Below are positions 21,717 to 32,545 of a DNA stretch of 64,000 nucleotides, one piece after another (the first letter of the stretch is position 1; every line of letters starts with the position of its first letter). The stretch is from Tricholoma matsutake (taxonomy: Eukaryota > Basidiomycota > Agaricomycetes > Agaricales > Tricholomataceae), in contig AP026538.1 of NCBI GenBank assembly GCA_026075535.2, positions 15,756,337 through 15,820,336 on the forward strand, in the 5' to 3' direction. The notes under the pieces are model-generated. The model made no database searches, had not been told where the DNA came from, and saw nothing but the letters and a program-made list of their open reading frames with translations. Position numbers and translations under genes: made by a program.

Positions 21717-23226
21717 TCACTTCCTGAGGGTCCCCTTGGGAAATGTGTTGTATAATGTTTTGAATTTGATGGGTCTTGTATCCTTTACCCATCCTGCCAA
21801 CTCTGAATTGCCTGATGCCTCCCAAAATGCAGGGATGTGGTGGACATCCTGTGCATCCATGCACTGTCCATAGGCATTTCTGTTGCAGAAATAAATAGGG
21901 GGATGAACTGACGATAACTTCTTGAATAACTCCTGCCAATCAGATAGATGTCGAAATATCTGTTCTTGCTGGAGTAGAAAATCTATGTGAAAGGTGACGC
22001 CTCTGAAAATCAATGCACTAAAAAGTCCTTCCTGGGTGGATACCATGTCTGGGCTAAATGGCCCTCCTGGCTCCAGGACACATAGACAAGAGGGCATGTA
22101 ATCATGGAATGGGAGCTTTTTATCAGCATTTTCTTGAACATGTGCAAGAAACTTGGCCATGGCCTTCCTCTCAGGTTCAGCTGCAATTGTGAGGAACATG
22201 GTGTGGATGATCCAAAAATGTGTATAAAAGCTCAATTTGGCTAACAAGCTTGTGCATCTGTGCCTTGTCTGGGAGTACTAAAGCATTTCTAGGTGAGGGG
22301 GATTGGGGAGCACATGAGGGTGAAAGGTTAGGCAATGACCCAAGAAGACAAAGACTTCTTGCTAGGACTCAGTTTTCTGAAGTGGTGCCCAGTTGGCTTA
22401 GAATATCCCTCGATTTGCTGTCTGTCTGTGCCAAGGTGTGGTGGCAGAGTTCACTCAAAGCCCACTTGCAGAGATTGGCTCAGGTAGGATATTCTTGAAT
22501 AAAACCCACAAAACTGATGACCCTATTTGCCATATAGGCTGAAGAAACAACACATCGCAACCTATGGTGTCCACAATCTCTTGAAGAAAGAGTGCCCACA
22601 AATGGAAATTTTGTTCAGAAGAAAAGTCAAACCATTGAACAAGAATTTTCTCCAGCAGGGTCTCCTCATCCTGTAATCTTATTGGTGAACTTTCTAGATC
22701 ATACCAATGATTTACATGGCCAATATGGTGATAGATAGGGGCAGCCAGGGAAAGACCAGTAATAAAATCATCTATCTGAAGCTCTGTGGATGTTTGTGGC
22801 TGAGAATTGAGTAAACCCTGTATGCAGAACCATAGAGGATGCAGCCAGTGGCTAAAGTTTTGGTATGAATCCTTGATTTTGCCTTCCAACCATTCCCACA
22901 GTATAAGGTTCAGGAGTAAAATGTGGCAGTGGACTACTTGCAGCATGAAATCAATAGTGCTGTGACACCCAATACATAAGTCAATTGAACTGATGGAGAA
23001 GATTGACCATGATCAACAGAACATCATTCTTTCCCCTATCAATATGAAAATCTGAGTCTATAAGGTTGGTGTATCTCACAGCTCCAGCTATGTTCCTGCC
23101 TGACATATGTTCAATGGAGCCAAGAAGCTCTAGTAAATATTCCTTTGTAATGGCTGTGAGAGGTGACAACCGAAGCGGACTGCATGGACTGGAGTCATGA
23201 CTGGAGGTTTCAGCTGTATCTACCAC
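21717..23226 (-). pseudogene. Hypothetical host-type gene relic
   Basis: First exon 23226-22981 (MVDTAETSSHDSSPCSPLRL...), then after an intron-like gap one long frame from 22946 to 21717. It contains WLHPLWFCIQGLLNS, IDDFITGLSLAAPIYHHIGH, FWIIHTMFLTIAAEPERKAM and IYFCNRNAYGQCMDAQDVHH. The latter frame is broken only by about four stops between 22455 and 22247, consistent with C-to-T changes. Hydrophobic and rich in Trp/His; no domain recognised. Confidence 0.45.
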
Positions 23227-23404
23227 TAAAATTGACTTGTTCTAGTTGGGCCATGGCTGCACCTGGCATGTACGAGTCCTCTAAATCAATCATCTTCTTT
23301 ATCACAGACATCAGGAGAACCCAAAAATGCAAATGCAAATTTTTCGTATGTTCAGTAGATATAAGATATCTTAGTTTTCCCTTTGCAAGCTTGTAGATAG
23401 GGGG

Positions 23405-23695
23405 GTGTACAGGCCCTGATGATCTCTACTTGTCCCTAACATTCACAGATGTGGAATCCAGCAATTCCAGTTGGACTCTGGGGATTCTGGTTGGAATAAC
23501 CAGATTCCAGGTACTTGACAAAAGTATACCATATTGGATAGTCAAATTTGATATATTCAAGTTTCAAGCTCTTTGAAACTTCATGAAGTGCCTACAAAAT
23601 AAATTTGTGTGAAGGAAAGACTGAACTGAAGACCTTTTAATGGTATGATCGCATATACTGTACACGTGTGCTCAACTAGTTGAGCCACAGGAGAT
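23405..23695 (-). mobile_element. tRNA-headed SINE-like unit S1
   Basis: On the minus strand the head begins CTCCTGTGGCTCAACTAGTT (A-box-like, 23676-23687), with a degenerate B box (AGTTCAGTCT near 23616). The body contains GGTTATTCCAACCAGA-type segments, as in S3. It sits next to a hairpin module (23808 onward), as do S3, S4 and S5. Confidence 0.5.
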
Positions 23696-23807
23696 TACTA
23701 GTAATAACTATAAGGTTTGTTTATGACACTCACACTCTAAACTCTGTTTTCATCTTCCTCAAGGGAGGTGCTTGTCACATAATCAAGATCAAAAAATTGA
23801 TTAACTA

Positions 23808-24990
23808 CATCCCTTGCACAAGAAGTGAGGAGGGAGTACTACAATTATATACAAACCCCTCACCCACCCAAAATGCAGGGGAGGGGCATTAAAAAACATC
23901 CCCACCCCACACAAAATGTGGGGGAGAGGGGGACGTGGTCCTGTGCATTGGCACTGGTGTGTTGGCCTTGTGGATGTGTCATCTTGCATTGATGCAGGTG
24001 CATTATCCTGGGTGTATGGGTCCCACTCCCATTGTCCCTGGCCACCATCCCTAGTGGTTGGGGGTGCTATGGTGGTAGCCATCATTGTCATCTTGTTCTC
24101 CTCCCTGTCTCTCGCTGTTGCCATCCCTGTGCCTGGTTGTCCTGTAGTCCAGCCTGGTCTTTGTCCCTGCCATCTTTCATCATCACTGTCATCGTGATCT
24201 GCCTCCTCATTGTCATTGTCCCCACAGCCCCCATCCTTGCCATTGTCAGTCCCTCGGTTTTGGTGGCAGTAGTGGTGGCAGTGGGTTCAGGAATTCCAGT
24301 CATTGTCATCAGTAGTTTGAGTTTGTAGTACCTAAAAAGTTGTGTTGGTAATAAGAAAATGAAATGAAAGAGAAAAAAACATATTACAGGCCCAAGAGAC
24401 ATCTCTTGGGCCTGTTTCATCATCGTATGGGCCATCTCTGTCTCCTGTGCCTTCCTCATGTGCCATTGTTGTCCCACCCTGGTCACTGCTGTCGCCATTT
24501 TTGTTTTGGTTGTGTTGTCCCCCTGTTGTCATCCTGGGAGTTGTTGTTGTCATTGTCCCCATTGTTGCTGTGCCTTCGCCATGATTGTCATCATCCTCCC
24601 ATGTTCCTTGCTGTACTCGCCATTGTCCTTGTTGTCCTGGTTTGGTGCTGGGTCAGGGTTGTCATTGTTGTCCATAGTTAATACCTAGAAACTTTGTTAG
24701 CACCAAAAAAATGAAATGAATAAGAAAAAAACTTAACTACAGCCCAAGAGACGTTGGTGACACCTCTTGGACCCTTTTTGTTGTATGGTGCTGCATCCTT
24801 TGCCTGCACTTCCCTCTTGGCCCATCCTCGTCATCCCCCTCATCATCTGCCACAGCCACTATTTTTGTTGTGTTGTCATCCCCATCCCCGTGTTGTGATC
24901 CATTATCCACCCTGCAAACAGATGCTTGCAGCAGTGGTGCAGGTGTGGATCTGCTGTCTTGGTGCCGTCTGATGGTAATATAACTTAAAG
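23808..24990. repeat. GC-hairpin composite module X1
   Basis: Begins with TCCCTTGCACAAGAAGTGAG and a CCCACACAAAATGTGGGGGA inverted repeat. It is rich in CATTGTC/TGTTGTC repeats and contains a perfect 11-bp palindrome arm pair GGCCCAAGAGA/TCTCTTGGGCC at 24389-24412 plus a degenerate copy at 24741-24774. Related modules lie at 25965, 51545, 61440 and 62460. Long frames here come from the simple repeats and are not taken as genes. Confidence 0.5.
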
Positions 24991-25103
24991 ATCAAATTAA
25001 AACATTAGTTAGTTGAAAATAAAAGAAAAGAAAAGAACTTGAAAACCATTACTTAGGGCCCAACAAACAACTCTTTTGCATGTACATTGTGCTGCTGAGC
25101 TTT

Positions 25104-25342
25104 TTGAGGAAGCATGACTCAATGTGACAGTTTCCTTTTTCATTCAAAATCCGCATGTTGGTAAAACCCGCTGAGTGTGAAAGTCTATAAGGGGCTGAGT
25201 TGGACTGACTTCAAAATATAAGCCTGTCTTCAGACAGTGTTAAAACTCCGACATCTGCTGAGCAGCCGTCAGACTTAACGTATCACTTTTGCTGGCTGGT
25301 TGGTCAGGTTAAAAGATGAGTCCTCGTACCTCATACTCATAA
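25104..25342 (+). repeat. Dispersed repeat R1, copy a
   Basis: About 239 bp, closely matching 43448-43687 in the same orientation. Starts TTGAGGAAGCATGACTCAAT and ends CCTCATACTCATAA. Both copies keep two short hairpins (CTGTCT..AGACAG and GCTGCTGAGCAGC-like). Confidence 0.65.
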
Positions 25343-25627
25343 TTGAGATTAGCCTGGAACCAAAGCCTACTACATGAACTTTGCAACATACTTCTTTCCT
25401 CAGTTCCATTATTGAGATCTGTGCACATCCTCTTGGGCACTGCTTAGTGAAGGAAACATTCCAGCTAATGAAACAGAGTAAGGTGTTTCATTCCTGTACA
25501 TTATTGAAAGCCAGACTCCAGTTTGCTTGTTTTATACCACAACTGTATATGTTATCTGCCATATGGCTTGCATCAAAAGAAGAGAGAAAAAAGTCCATGA
25601 AGTGAGGACTCATTCATGCCAGGCATA

Positions 25628-27036
25628 GCCATGGCTAGGGCTATGCACCATCCGTATTATGGCAATGGCCATACAACTCACAGTAGTCTGATGGATACAG
25701 TAGACTGTATACCGTCTGTATGTCCAATGCCCATAACCTCTGACATTATGGTACAGATACTAATATGGCCGTATTACAGTTGACAGAAATATAATAATAT
25801 ACAAAATTGAATATAGTGTTCCAATATACCATAGTAAACAACATAGAGATAGGAATCCATCATTTGCAAGGGTCTGCAGTGTTTTTCAGCAAAGATTGAC
25901 ATTTTTGTTTTTTTAATCTGAGGAACGATGATACAAATGTTATTTTTTATTGAGTAACATAACTAACTGCCCTTGCACACAGCGAGGGAGGGACTACAAA
26001 ACTGATGAATGATAGAAAACAAAAACAAAAAAACCTCTCCTGCAAAAAAAGCGAGCTACTCACCCTGCTCATTTTCCCCCGCCATTGGTTGTTCATCCCC
26101 ATCATTGTGGTCACTCATTCTGGCCCTACCCTGGCCACCCCTGGTCATCCTCTCATCGTTGTTCAGTTTCTTTTTCCATATGTTGCCATTGTTGCCATTC
26201 ATAGCAACCATAGTCCACCCTGTGAGCAGTAGCGCGCAGCGGTGGGGATGGGTGCTGGATCTGGGTCTCATTGTCATCCTCTTCATTCATCATTGTCATT
26301 CCCTTCATCGTTATCGTCCTTTAGGCATTGGCACCTTTTGTCTTCATTAGCCTTTCTGCAGTCTCCTACGCCCAAATGAGAGGTGGTCCTCAGCCAGCAG
26401 GTGGAGGTGAGGTACGTCGGGTGTTGTTATAATGTCGTTGTTAGATAACACCTGTAGATGATGAAAATAGTAGTTAAATGAAGTAAATGAGAAAGGAGAC
26501 ACAAAAACAATTATCTGGGGCCCAAACAATGCATATCTATGTGTCCTCGCCATTGTCGTTGTCGTTGCACTTGTCTTTGTTGATTGTTTGGTCAAAAACT
26601 CAACCAAATATGTCAGCATTTCTATTTTTGGGATGTGATGCTCATAGTATTAGAATTTTCAGTGATTGGTACTAGGCATTAGCCTCTAAGTGTACAATCC
26701 AATGGGCATACACTACTGTAGCTAGAGATTATATACTACCTGCATTGCTGTGTAGGTACCGGCCAAGTACCGGCTATGTCTACTTGCCTGCACTGGATTA
26801 CATAAGATTGTTAAGTCACTGAGGATCAATACCAAGTTACCAATGTGGCTGATTCAAATCCCAACACATAGAAAGCACTGTATAACCATATGCATGGCCG
26901 TGATGGCCGTCTTTTGATGGTCAATATGGCATAAATCCGTACCATACACCATACCATCAAGGAAAGGCTCAAGGGCCTGATGGTACGGGTACCGTAACCA
27001 TCAATGTACAGCATGGTGCATAGCCCTAGCCATGGC
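25628..27036. mobile_element. Element with 24-bp perfect terminal inverted repeats
   Basis: 25628-25651 begins GCCATGGCTAGGGCTATGCA and is the exact complement of 27013-27036. The 1.4-kb interior holds a hairpin module (25965-26560) and CGGTAC/CCATAC-rich short repeats, but no transposase. It is best read as a non-autonomous foldback or TIR element, or a pair of such ends around a nested insertion. No target duplication is evident. Confidence 0.55.
25965..26560. repeat. GC-hairpin module X2, nested in the TIR element
   Basis: Has the TGCCCTTGCACACAGCGAGG start seen in X1/X3/X4, the CCACCCTGTGAGCAGTAG module near 26218 and a half hairpin GGGCCCAAACAATG at 26518. Confidence 0.4.
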
Positions 27037-27899
27037 CCAACCCAACAAGTTACTTGGTTTCAGGAGTGCCACCCGACATGGTGAAGAAATTTGGCCATTG
27101 GCATTCTCAGGCATTCTTGGAAGACTGGCATTGTCTCAACTATTTGGGAGCGATTCACATTGAAATGCTACCACTAAACCCTTGCACATGACAGCAGCAG
27201 AGAAGCCCTCCCACAGCTTGATTTGCATCCTCAGGTGAGTCTTCATCACAACTACGATGTGCCTTTGGGCTTGCTTCTCAATTTGGGTTCCCATAGTCAT
27301 TACTCAGCTCACCCCCGGCTTGGTAGGATGGAATCCTGGTCACTAGTTGGAATCACAGATTCTGCCTCTCGTATTCCAACCTGTCGCATCTGCTCCCAGA
27401 TTTCTTAGTATGTGAACTTAGATTAAATTTGTAACACTCTCGCATACCTCAATGTACAAGACAATTCTATTAACTGCAAAAATATTGGAGCAGTACCATC
27501 ATGTGCTGTTGATCGAACAGCAGGGGTGGATATAGAGGAGTCTGTTTCATAGGATGCAAAATGACAGAAGGGAATCCATGGAGGAACAATTGAAATATGG
27601 GAAAAACAATAGATTTAAGTGGTTGATTGGGGGGCATTGACACGCATCTGATCATGGATGTCATGTACTCCCAATCATACTCTTCATCAGCACTCTTTTG
27701 CACATCCTTCCTCCACTTTATGACAGATTCCTATTGTTCCTTTTGTATTCCACAGAATAGACTCCCCTCTCTCCACTCCTACTCTTCAATTAATGGTGTG
27801 TCATGTTACTGTTGAGCTATCTTCAAGTTATTGCCTTTTTGGGAATGCTTGTTTCAACCCTCTCTCTTGTGCATCCTATGGCCTTACCTCCTTTTTGGA
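27037..27899. other. Spacer, no gene supported
   Basis: Only short frames without recognisable motifs on either strand. Confidence 0.4.
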
Positions 27900-28331
27900 T
27901 TGGTTTCCAACTCAAGGGAACCCTACTTACTATGATATTATACCACTATCTCTACACTACATTGAGATATAGAAGTCCTGTAGGCCTTGTGTGAGTGACT
28001 GCATTCCAAGTTTCCAACACAACATATTGACTCCTCACCTCTCTTCTGCAGACTTATCGATCATTCTAAGGTAATATTTATACTCATAATACCATGGTAT
28101 GTGTGTATACAGCCACTAATGGTCCCCATGAGATGGGATAGAGTAACAAAGAGAATGGGTGAGTAGGTGAAGATCCTACCTTGTAGGACAAAGTATTGAC
28201 TATGTGGATTACTTGTAAGCTATAAATGAAGGGGAAAGGACTACTAAGGGTGTCCAGGAGGAGTTTTGGACTATAGGTAAAGTGTGTGATCCATGGTGAG
28301 CAAAGCTCACCTCTGTTGATGGGGAACCCAT
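27900..28331 (+). repeat. Dispersed repeat R2, copy a
   Basis: Matches about 39360-39785 in the same orientation (shared GACAAAGTATTGACTAT-like core, GTGATCCATGGTGAGC and GATGGGGAACCCAT). The match stops exactly at the LTR of element E (28332), so E may have inserted into this repeat. Confidence 0.55.
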
Positions 28332-28751
28332 TGTTAGGGCGACACCCACTATCTGCTAGCTAAGACCATGTGGGTTCTCTCTACAAGAATACAAGAAGGG
28401 GGCAGGATCCATGCGCATGATGGGGGAATTGATGGTTTTGATGCGAGGGGTTATTTATAGATGAATTTGTTGAGATAGGCTTTTCACACCACAAGCATAG
28501 GTGGAATACCTAAGAGAACACAACTGGGGTCCCCTAGGTGTATATTTTGGGTTTATATACTATGTTACATATATTGTACATTGTTGTTACCGATGCACAC
28601 GTACAGGTGCATACATAGTGATGCATGCGAAATAATATTCTCATGCTATCAAAGTGTAGCATCATTTGGCATCATTTGGTGTCATGTAGCGTAATTCGAC
28701 ATAATAAAATGAAAATGAAATTTTATTAGATAATGGGGCTGTTTCCTAACA
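28332..28751 (-). repeat. 3' LTR of element E
   Basis: TG...CA ends with 7-bp inverted repeats. The five bases to the left are CCCAT. The partner LTR is missing. Confidence 0.75.
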
Positions 28752-28819
28752 TTACCCCCCTTTTATGCCTCAACTTCCAGGTGAGAAAATATTGTATCTG
28801 TCCACTCCATGAAATTTTG

Positions 28820-30405
28820 TTAAGGCCAGAATTTCATCCCCTCATACACCATTCTCACAATGCGATGCGGAGCATTTGGATTATGTTTGAAGAATTGGGC
28901 AATTGTGTTACACGCTCGCTTACAATTCTCTTTGGGTTCCCATGAATTATTTTCATCAGTATAGTTTTTCCACTTTATTAAAAACTCCAATTTGTTTCAT
29001 CGAAGACATGAGTCTAGAATTTCTTCAACTACATATTCTGGAGCACCTTCTACTATTATTGGAGGTTGTGGGCTGGTTTGTTGGCCAGGAACAGTGGGCA
29101 GGCAGTAAGGGCATAAGCGGGATACATTAATCTCAGGATCGATCTTGAATGATCGGGGTAATTTTAGCACTACCACATGAGGTGAGATCACTTTAGAGAT
29201 CGTGTATGGGCCAACTTGTTTCTCCATAAGTTTCCTCAAAGGTCGTGGAATATTTAGGTCCTTGGTACTTAGCCATACCAAGTCACCAACTTTGTACTCT
29301 GGAGCGTGCACTCAAGTACGATCCATGTGTCGCATCATGTCATCATGTGCTTTCTTCAATGCCACCTCTGCTTCCTCTTGTACCTTTTGCATCTTTGATA
29401 CAAAATCTTCTACCAATTGTACTTTGACTTCCCTTCTGGGTTCTACTCCCATACAAGGATGATACCCATAATTTGCGAAAAAGGGTGACATATGTGTAGC
29501 CGAATGGAATTTATTATTGTGGGAAAATTCGGCAATTGCCAGCCATTCAGGCCAGTCGGTCTGTCAGTAGTGGACAAACATGCATAGGTACTGCTCCAAC
29601 TCCTGATTCATTCTCTCTGTCTGCCCATCAGTCTGCAGATGATATGCCGTAGATAATTTGGTTTGAATTCCCAATATGTTGTTCAGTTCTCGCATAAATG
29701 CGGAAGCGAACTGGGGTCCATGATCGGAGATAACGGTATCAGGTAATCCATGTAATCACCATACCTGATTTAGATAGAGGTGCACCAAGCCCAATGATGA
29801 TGGACCTCCTTTGTGAAGTGGTCACATACTACAAATATTGCATTGTACCCTTGAGCCTCAGGTAATCCGGTAATAACACATCCACTTCTTCTTGCTCCAT
29901 TGGAGATAATGAATACACCTTCGACTTCTTCAGCACAAACCCTGGCTTCATCTCGATTGCATGATCCCATGGCTTCCGCACTGGAAGTTGCTTGGACTCC
30001 TTCTTCTGGAACACTGACAGATATTCATGATACACTTTTGGCACCAACTCCTCCACTGGCTTCTCCACATTCACAACATTCTTGTCTCATGACTGTCCTC
30101 CATGAATTGCCTGAAAGGTTTGCCTCTGCTCTTCCTTCTCAATCATGATTGGAACTTCCCCATTTGGCATTTCCTCATCCTCTACTTCCTCCATCATAAC
30201 TGCATACTTCCTCAGATGTTCCTCCTCTCCCTTTTTCTTTTTCTCCTTCTTCAATTTCCTCCCATACACATTACATTCCTTAGGGCAACAAGTCATTTGT
30301 ACTTTCCCAGTGTTCCAATCAATTTCGGGATTATGCTTCTGTAACCAAGGACATCCTATTATTAGATTGGTTTTCCCAAGATCACACACTTTGAATACGG
30401 CTCGC
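28820..30405 (-). pseudogene. pol: Element E pol, 3' part: RT start, integrase, chromodomain; RT/RH deleted
   Basis: On the minus strand: AVFKVCDLGKTNLIIGCPWL (protease C-terminal side), a Lys/Glu-rich linker, and VYSLSPMEQEEVDV (start of RT). Then, without RT or RNase H, TGLPEAQGYNAIFVVCDHFT of the integrase core, followed by [44 protein letters not shown] (GPY motif) and a chromodomain (LEFLIKWKNYTDENNSWEP). Several stops. The jump lies near 29871-29883, where both sides could share GTGGAT (Val-Asp), suggesting deletion at a microhomology. Ends at TAA 28820-28822. Confidence 0.88.
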
Positions 30406-31089
30406 TGTCATGATCTGTTCCTTGCCCACTCAGAACCGACAACCTTCCGATCTTTTCCGCTTTTCCTAACTCAACTCCTACTGCCTTCATTCTGGCCCCT
30501 TGCACTGCCCACACTGCTGTGCACCAGGCCGCCATGTACAGCAACCACAGCTGCCATCTAGTTTTGCAAATTCAACTACAGATTCCTGTGCGGCCTCCAC
30601 TAGGCAATTTATCTATGCAGTTGAGACACTGCCACAGTTTCCATTTCCGTTCCACTCTTGTTCTGGACTCTAGTATTTAAGCTTAGTTAGTTTTGCTTTG
30701 TATTCCTCAGTTCATATATCAACATAGACTTGACTTTACCCTGTCAATCTAAAACTTCCTTCCACTCCAACTCCTGACCTCTAAGAGTCTGAACTCCATT
30801 CAACTCAACCTCTAGTTCCCCTCTGAAGTTCTAGTCTCATCTGAACTTAACTTAAGTCCCTCCATACTCCTTCCCGCATTTACCCGCACTCTCCCGCTCC
30901 TATCTCTAAAACCTCTACTTGAAATTAGGACACCAGACGAGGTGAAGGGCGCAGCTTCTTACAAGCTGAAGCCAAGTCCTTTTCGTTACCCATCCGCATA
31001 ATCCCCTACGACCCGACAATCTTCTGCTCTCAAACACCCGCCAGGTCTGACCGGATTCCGACGAGCCCTTTTTTGATCAGTTCTTAACA
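30406..31089 (+). repeat. 5' LTR of element C
   Basis: TATTTAAG begins at 30674. The predicted start AGTTCATATAT (30709-30719), 35 nt downstream, is the exact complement of the primer-binding site ATATATGAACT (31092-31102), which follows the LTR after a GT. Confidence 0.94.
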
Positions 31090-31102
31090 GTATATATGAA
31101 CT
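31090..31102 (+). promoter_or_regulatory. Primer-binding site of C (self-priming type)
   Basis: ATATATGAACT at 31092-31102 pairs 11/11 with the 5' LTR start sequence of C. In D the site is ATATACGAACT and in B ATTTACAAACT; each matches its own LTR family. Confidence 0.75.
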
Positions 31103-31126
31103 CACACTTCACTCATCTCTTCTCCT

Positions 31127-32504
31127 ATGAGCCCAACTGAAACTTGCCAGCGCACAACCAGAAACTCTCAGTGCGCCGGTACCATTCCAGGGATCTCTGC
31201 AATTCAGCGATCCACACTTCCTAGCCCATGACCTCCCTCAACATTCGGAGTAACTTCCAGACCTTCCAACATTTTCCAACAAATTGGTTTTGGAGCCCCA
31301 TCAATCAGTGCAAACCTCATGTCTACTCAAGCTCAACAATCTCCCACAAATCCAGAAGAACCCTGACCCATGACTCCCCTTGAGTATGTAGGGGGCATCA
31401 ACCAGCCTGAACCCTATGGGTTGGAAGATCGTGGTCTAGAGGACGGACCTCCCGGCGGACCCGACCACCCTAGTGGTCCAGATGGCCCTGGGGGTGACCC
31501 CGATCCCAATGATACTGACGATCAACCTCCCATGGGGGGAAACCCTGATCCAGGGGATAGGTTCATAGATGTTCTTTACAACCTCTCGGAGAGTATCCAC
31601 ACCCTCTGACAAAATAACGCACCCAAGACCGAGAAAATCAAAGTTGCGACTCCAACACCTTCGATGGCTCCAACCCAAAGAAACTTAGAGACTTCCTAGT
31701 CTCGTGTAACCTTCATTTCCACGACCGTCCGCACGTATTTTCTTCTGATGAGAAAAAGATCATATTTATCCTTTCTTATCTCAAGGAATCAGCTCTCAGC
31801 TGGTTTGAGCCTGGTCTTAATGACCCAACCGATTCCGCACACTGGATGTGGGATTATGAGGCTTTTCTCGCCGAACTAGAGAGTAACTTCAGCCTGCATG
31901 ACCTGCTTGGGGATGCGGAAAAAGCTCTTTCCAATTTAGCAATGAAGAAAAGTGGTCGCATCACAAAATATAACGTTGACTTTTGGGAATTAGCTTCTAG
32001 GGTCAACTGGAATGAGGCAGCCCTCCGTGACTGCTATTTCCACGGTCTTCCGCTCTGACTTTGTATAGAAGTCCTTCAGGGTGGTAAACCCGACACCCTT
32101 GCAGGACTGCGCTTGAAAGTGCAGGACTGTGACAATATCTACTGGATGCAGGAAGATGAAACCCAGTTCAAAACTAAGAATTCTGGGAACTCTTCTAACC
32201 CTGTCAAGAAGGACAACCCCAAAGGTTCCTCCCAATCCACCAATCAATCCTCATCGAGCTCCCCTGGGGGAAACTCCTCCAACCAGCAGCCCTCCACGAC
32301 AAAGAACACTTCCAAGTCGTCCATCTCTGACAAGTTGGGGAAGAATGGCAAACTTACTGTGGATGAACGAGAACATCGCATGTGGGAAAGACTTTGCCTC
32401 TACAGCGGTGAAGAAGGGCACGTAGCAGGAAACTTCCCGAAGTCTAAAGCCGCAAAAGCCTGCGCATCCATGTAATTCCCGATTCTGCGGACTCAGAAAA
32501 ATAG
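31127..32504 (+). pseudogene. gag: Element C gag, broken
   Basis: Start MSPTETCQRTTRNSQCAG. The Pro/Asp/Gly-rich region and capsid domain (SALSWFEPGL, MWDYEAFLAELESNF, YNVDFWELASRVNWNEAA) are recognisable. The knuckle reads LCLYSGEEGHVAGNF, so two zinc ligands of the CCHC motif are lost. Single-base deletions near 31653 and 32471 shift the frame; stops at about 31232, 31366, 31607 and 32056. The gag stop TAG 32502-32504 sits in the frameshift cassette. Confidence 0.9.
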
Positions 32505-32545
32505 TCCGCAACCCTCAGGATACAGCCATTGGGGCTGGGGGTTGT
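32496..32545 (+). promoter_or_regulatory. -1 frameshift signal of C
   Basis: GAAAAATAG followed by a stem GCAACCCTCAG (32508-32518) with CTGGGGGTTGT (32535-32545), the latter using G-U pairs. Pol continues in the -1 frame. Confidence 0.65.

Larger units (their letters stand above)
28332..30405 (-). mobile_element. Ty3/Gypsy element E, 3' part (minus strand)
   Basis: A 420-bp LTR (28332-28751) with inverted ends TGTTAGG/CCTAACA is adjoined, on the minus strand, by the polypurine tract AAAAGGGGGGTAA. Upstream of that comes pol. The element is interrupted at 30401-30405 (CTCGC) by element C and resumes at 38101. Its 5' LTR and gag were not found; the right end is lost near a SINE at 38700. Confidence 0.88.

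Noticed and set aside
24032..24688. Overlapping frames on both strands in the CATTGTC-rich stretch
   Set aside because: All frames are open because the sequence is a degenerate short repeat; no codon-type signal.
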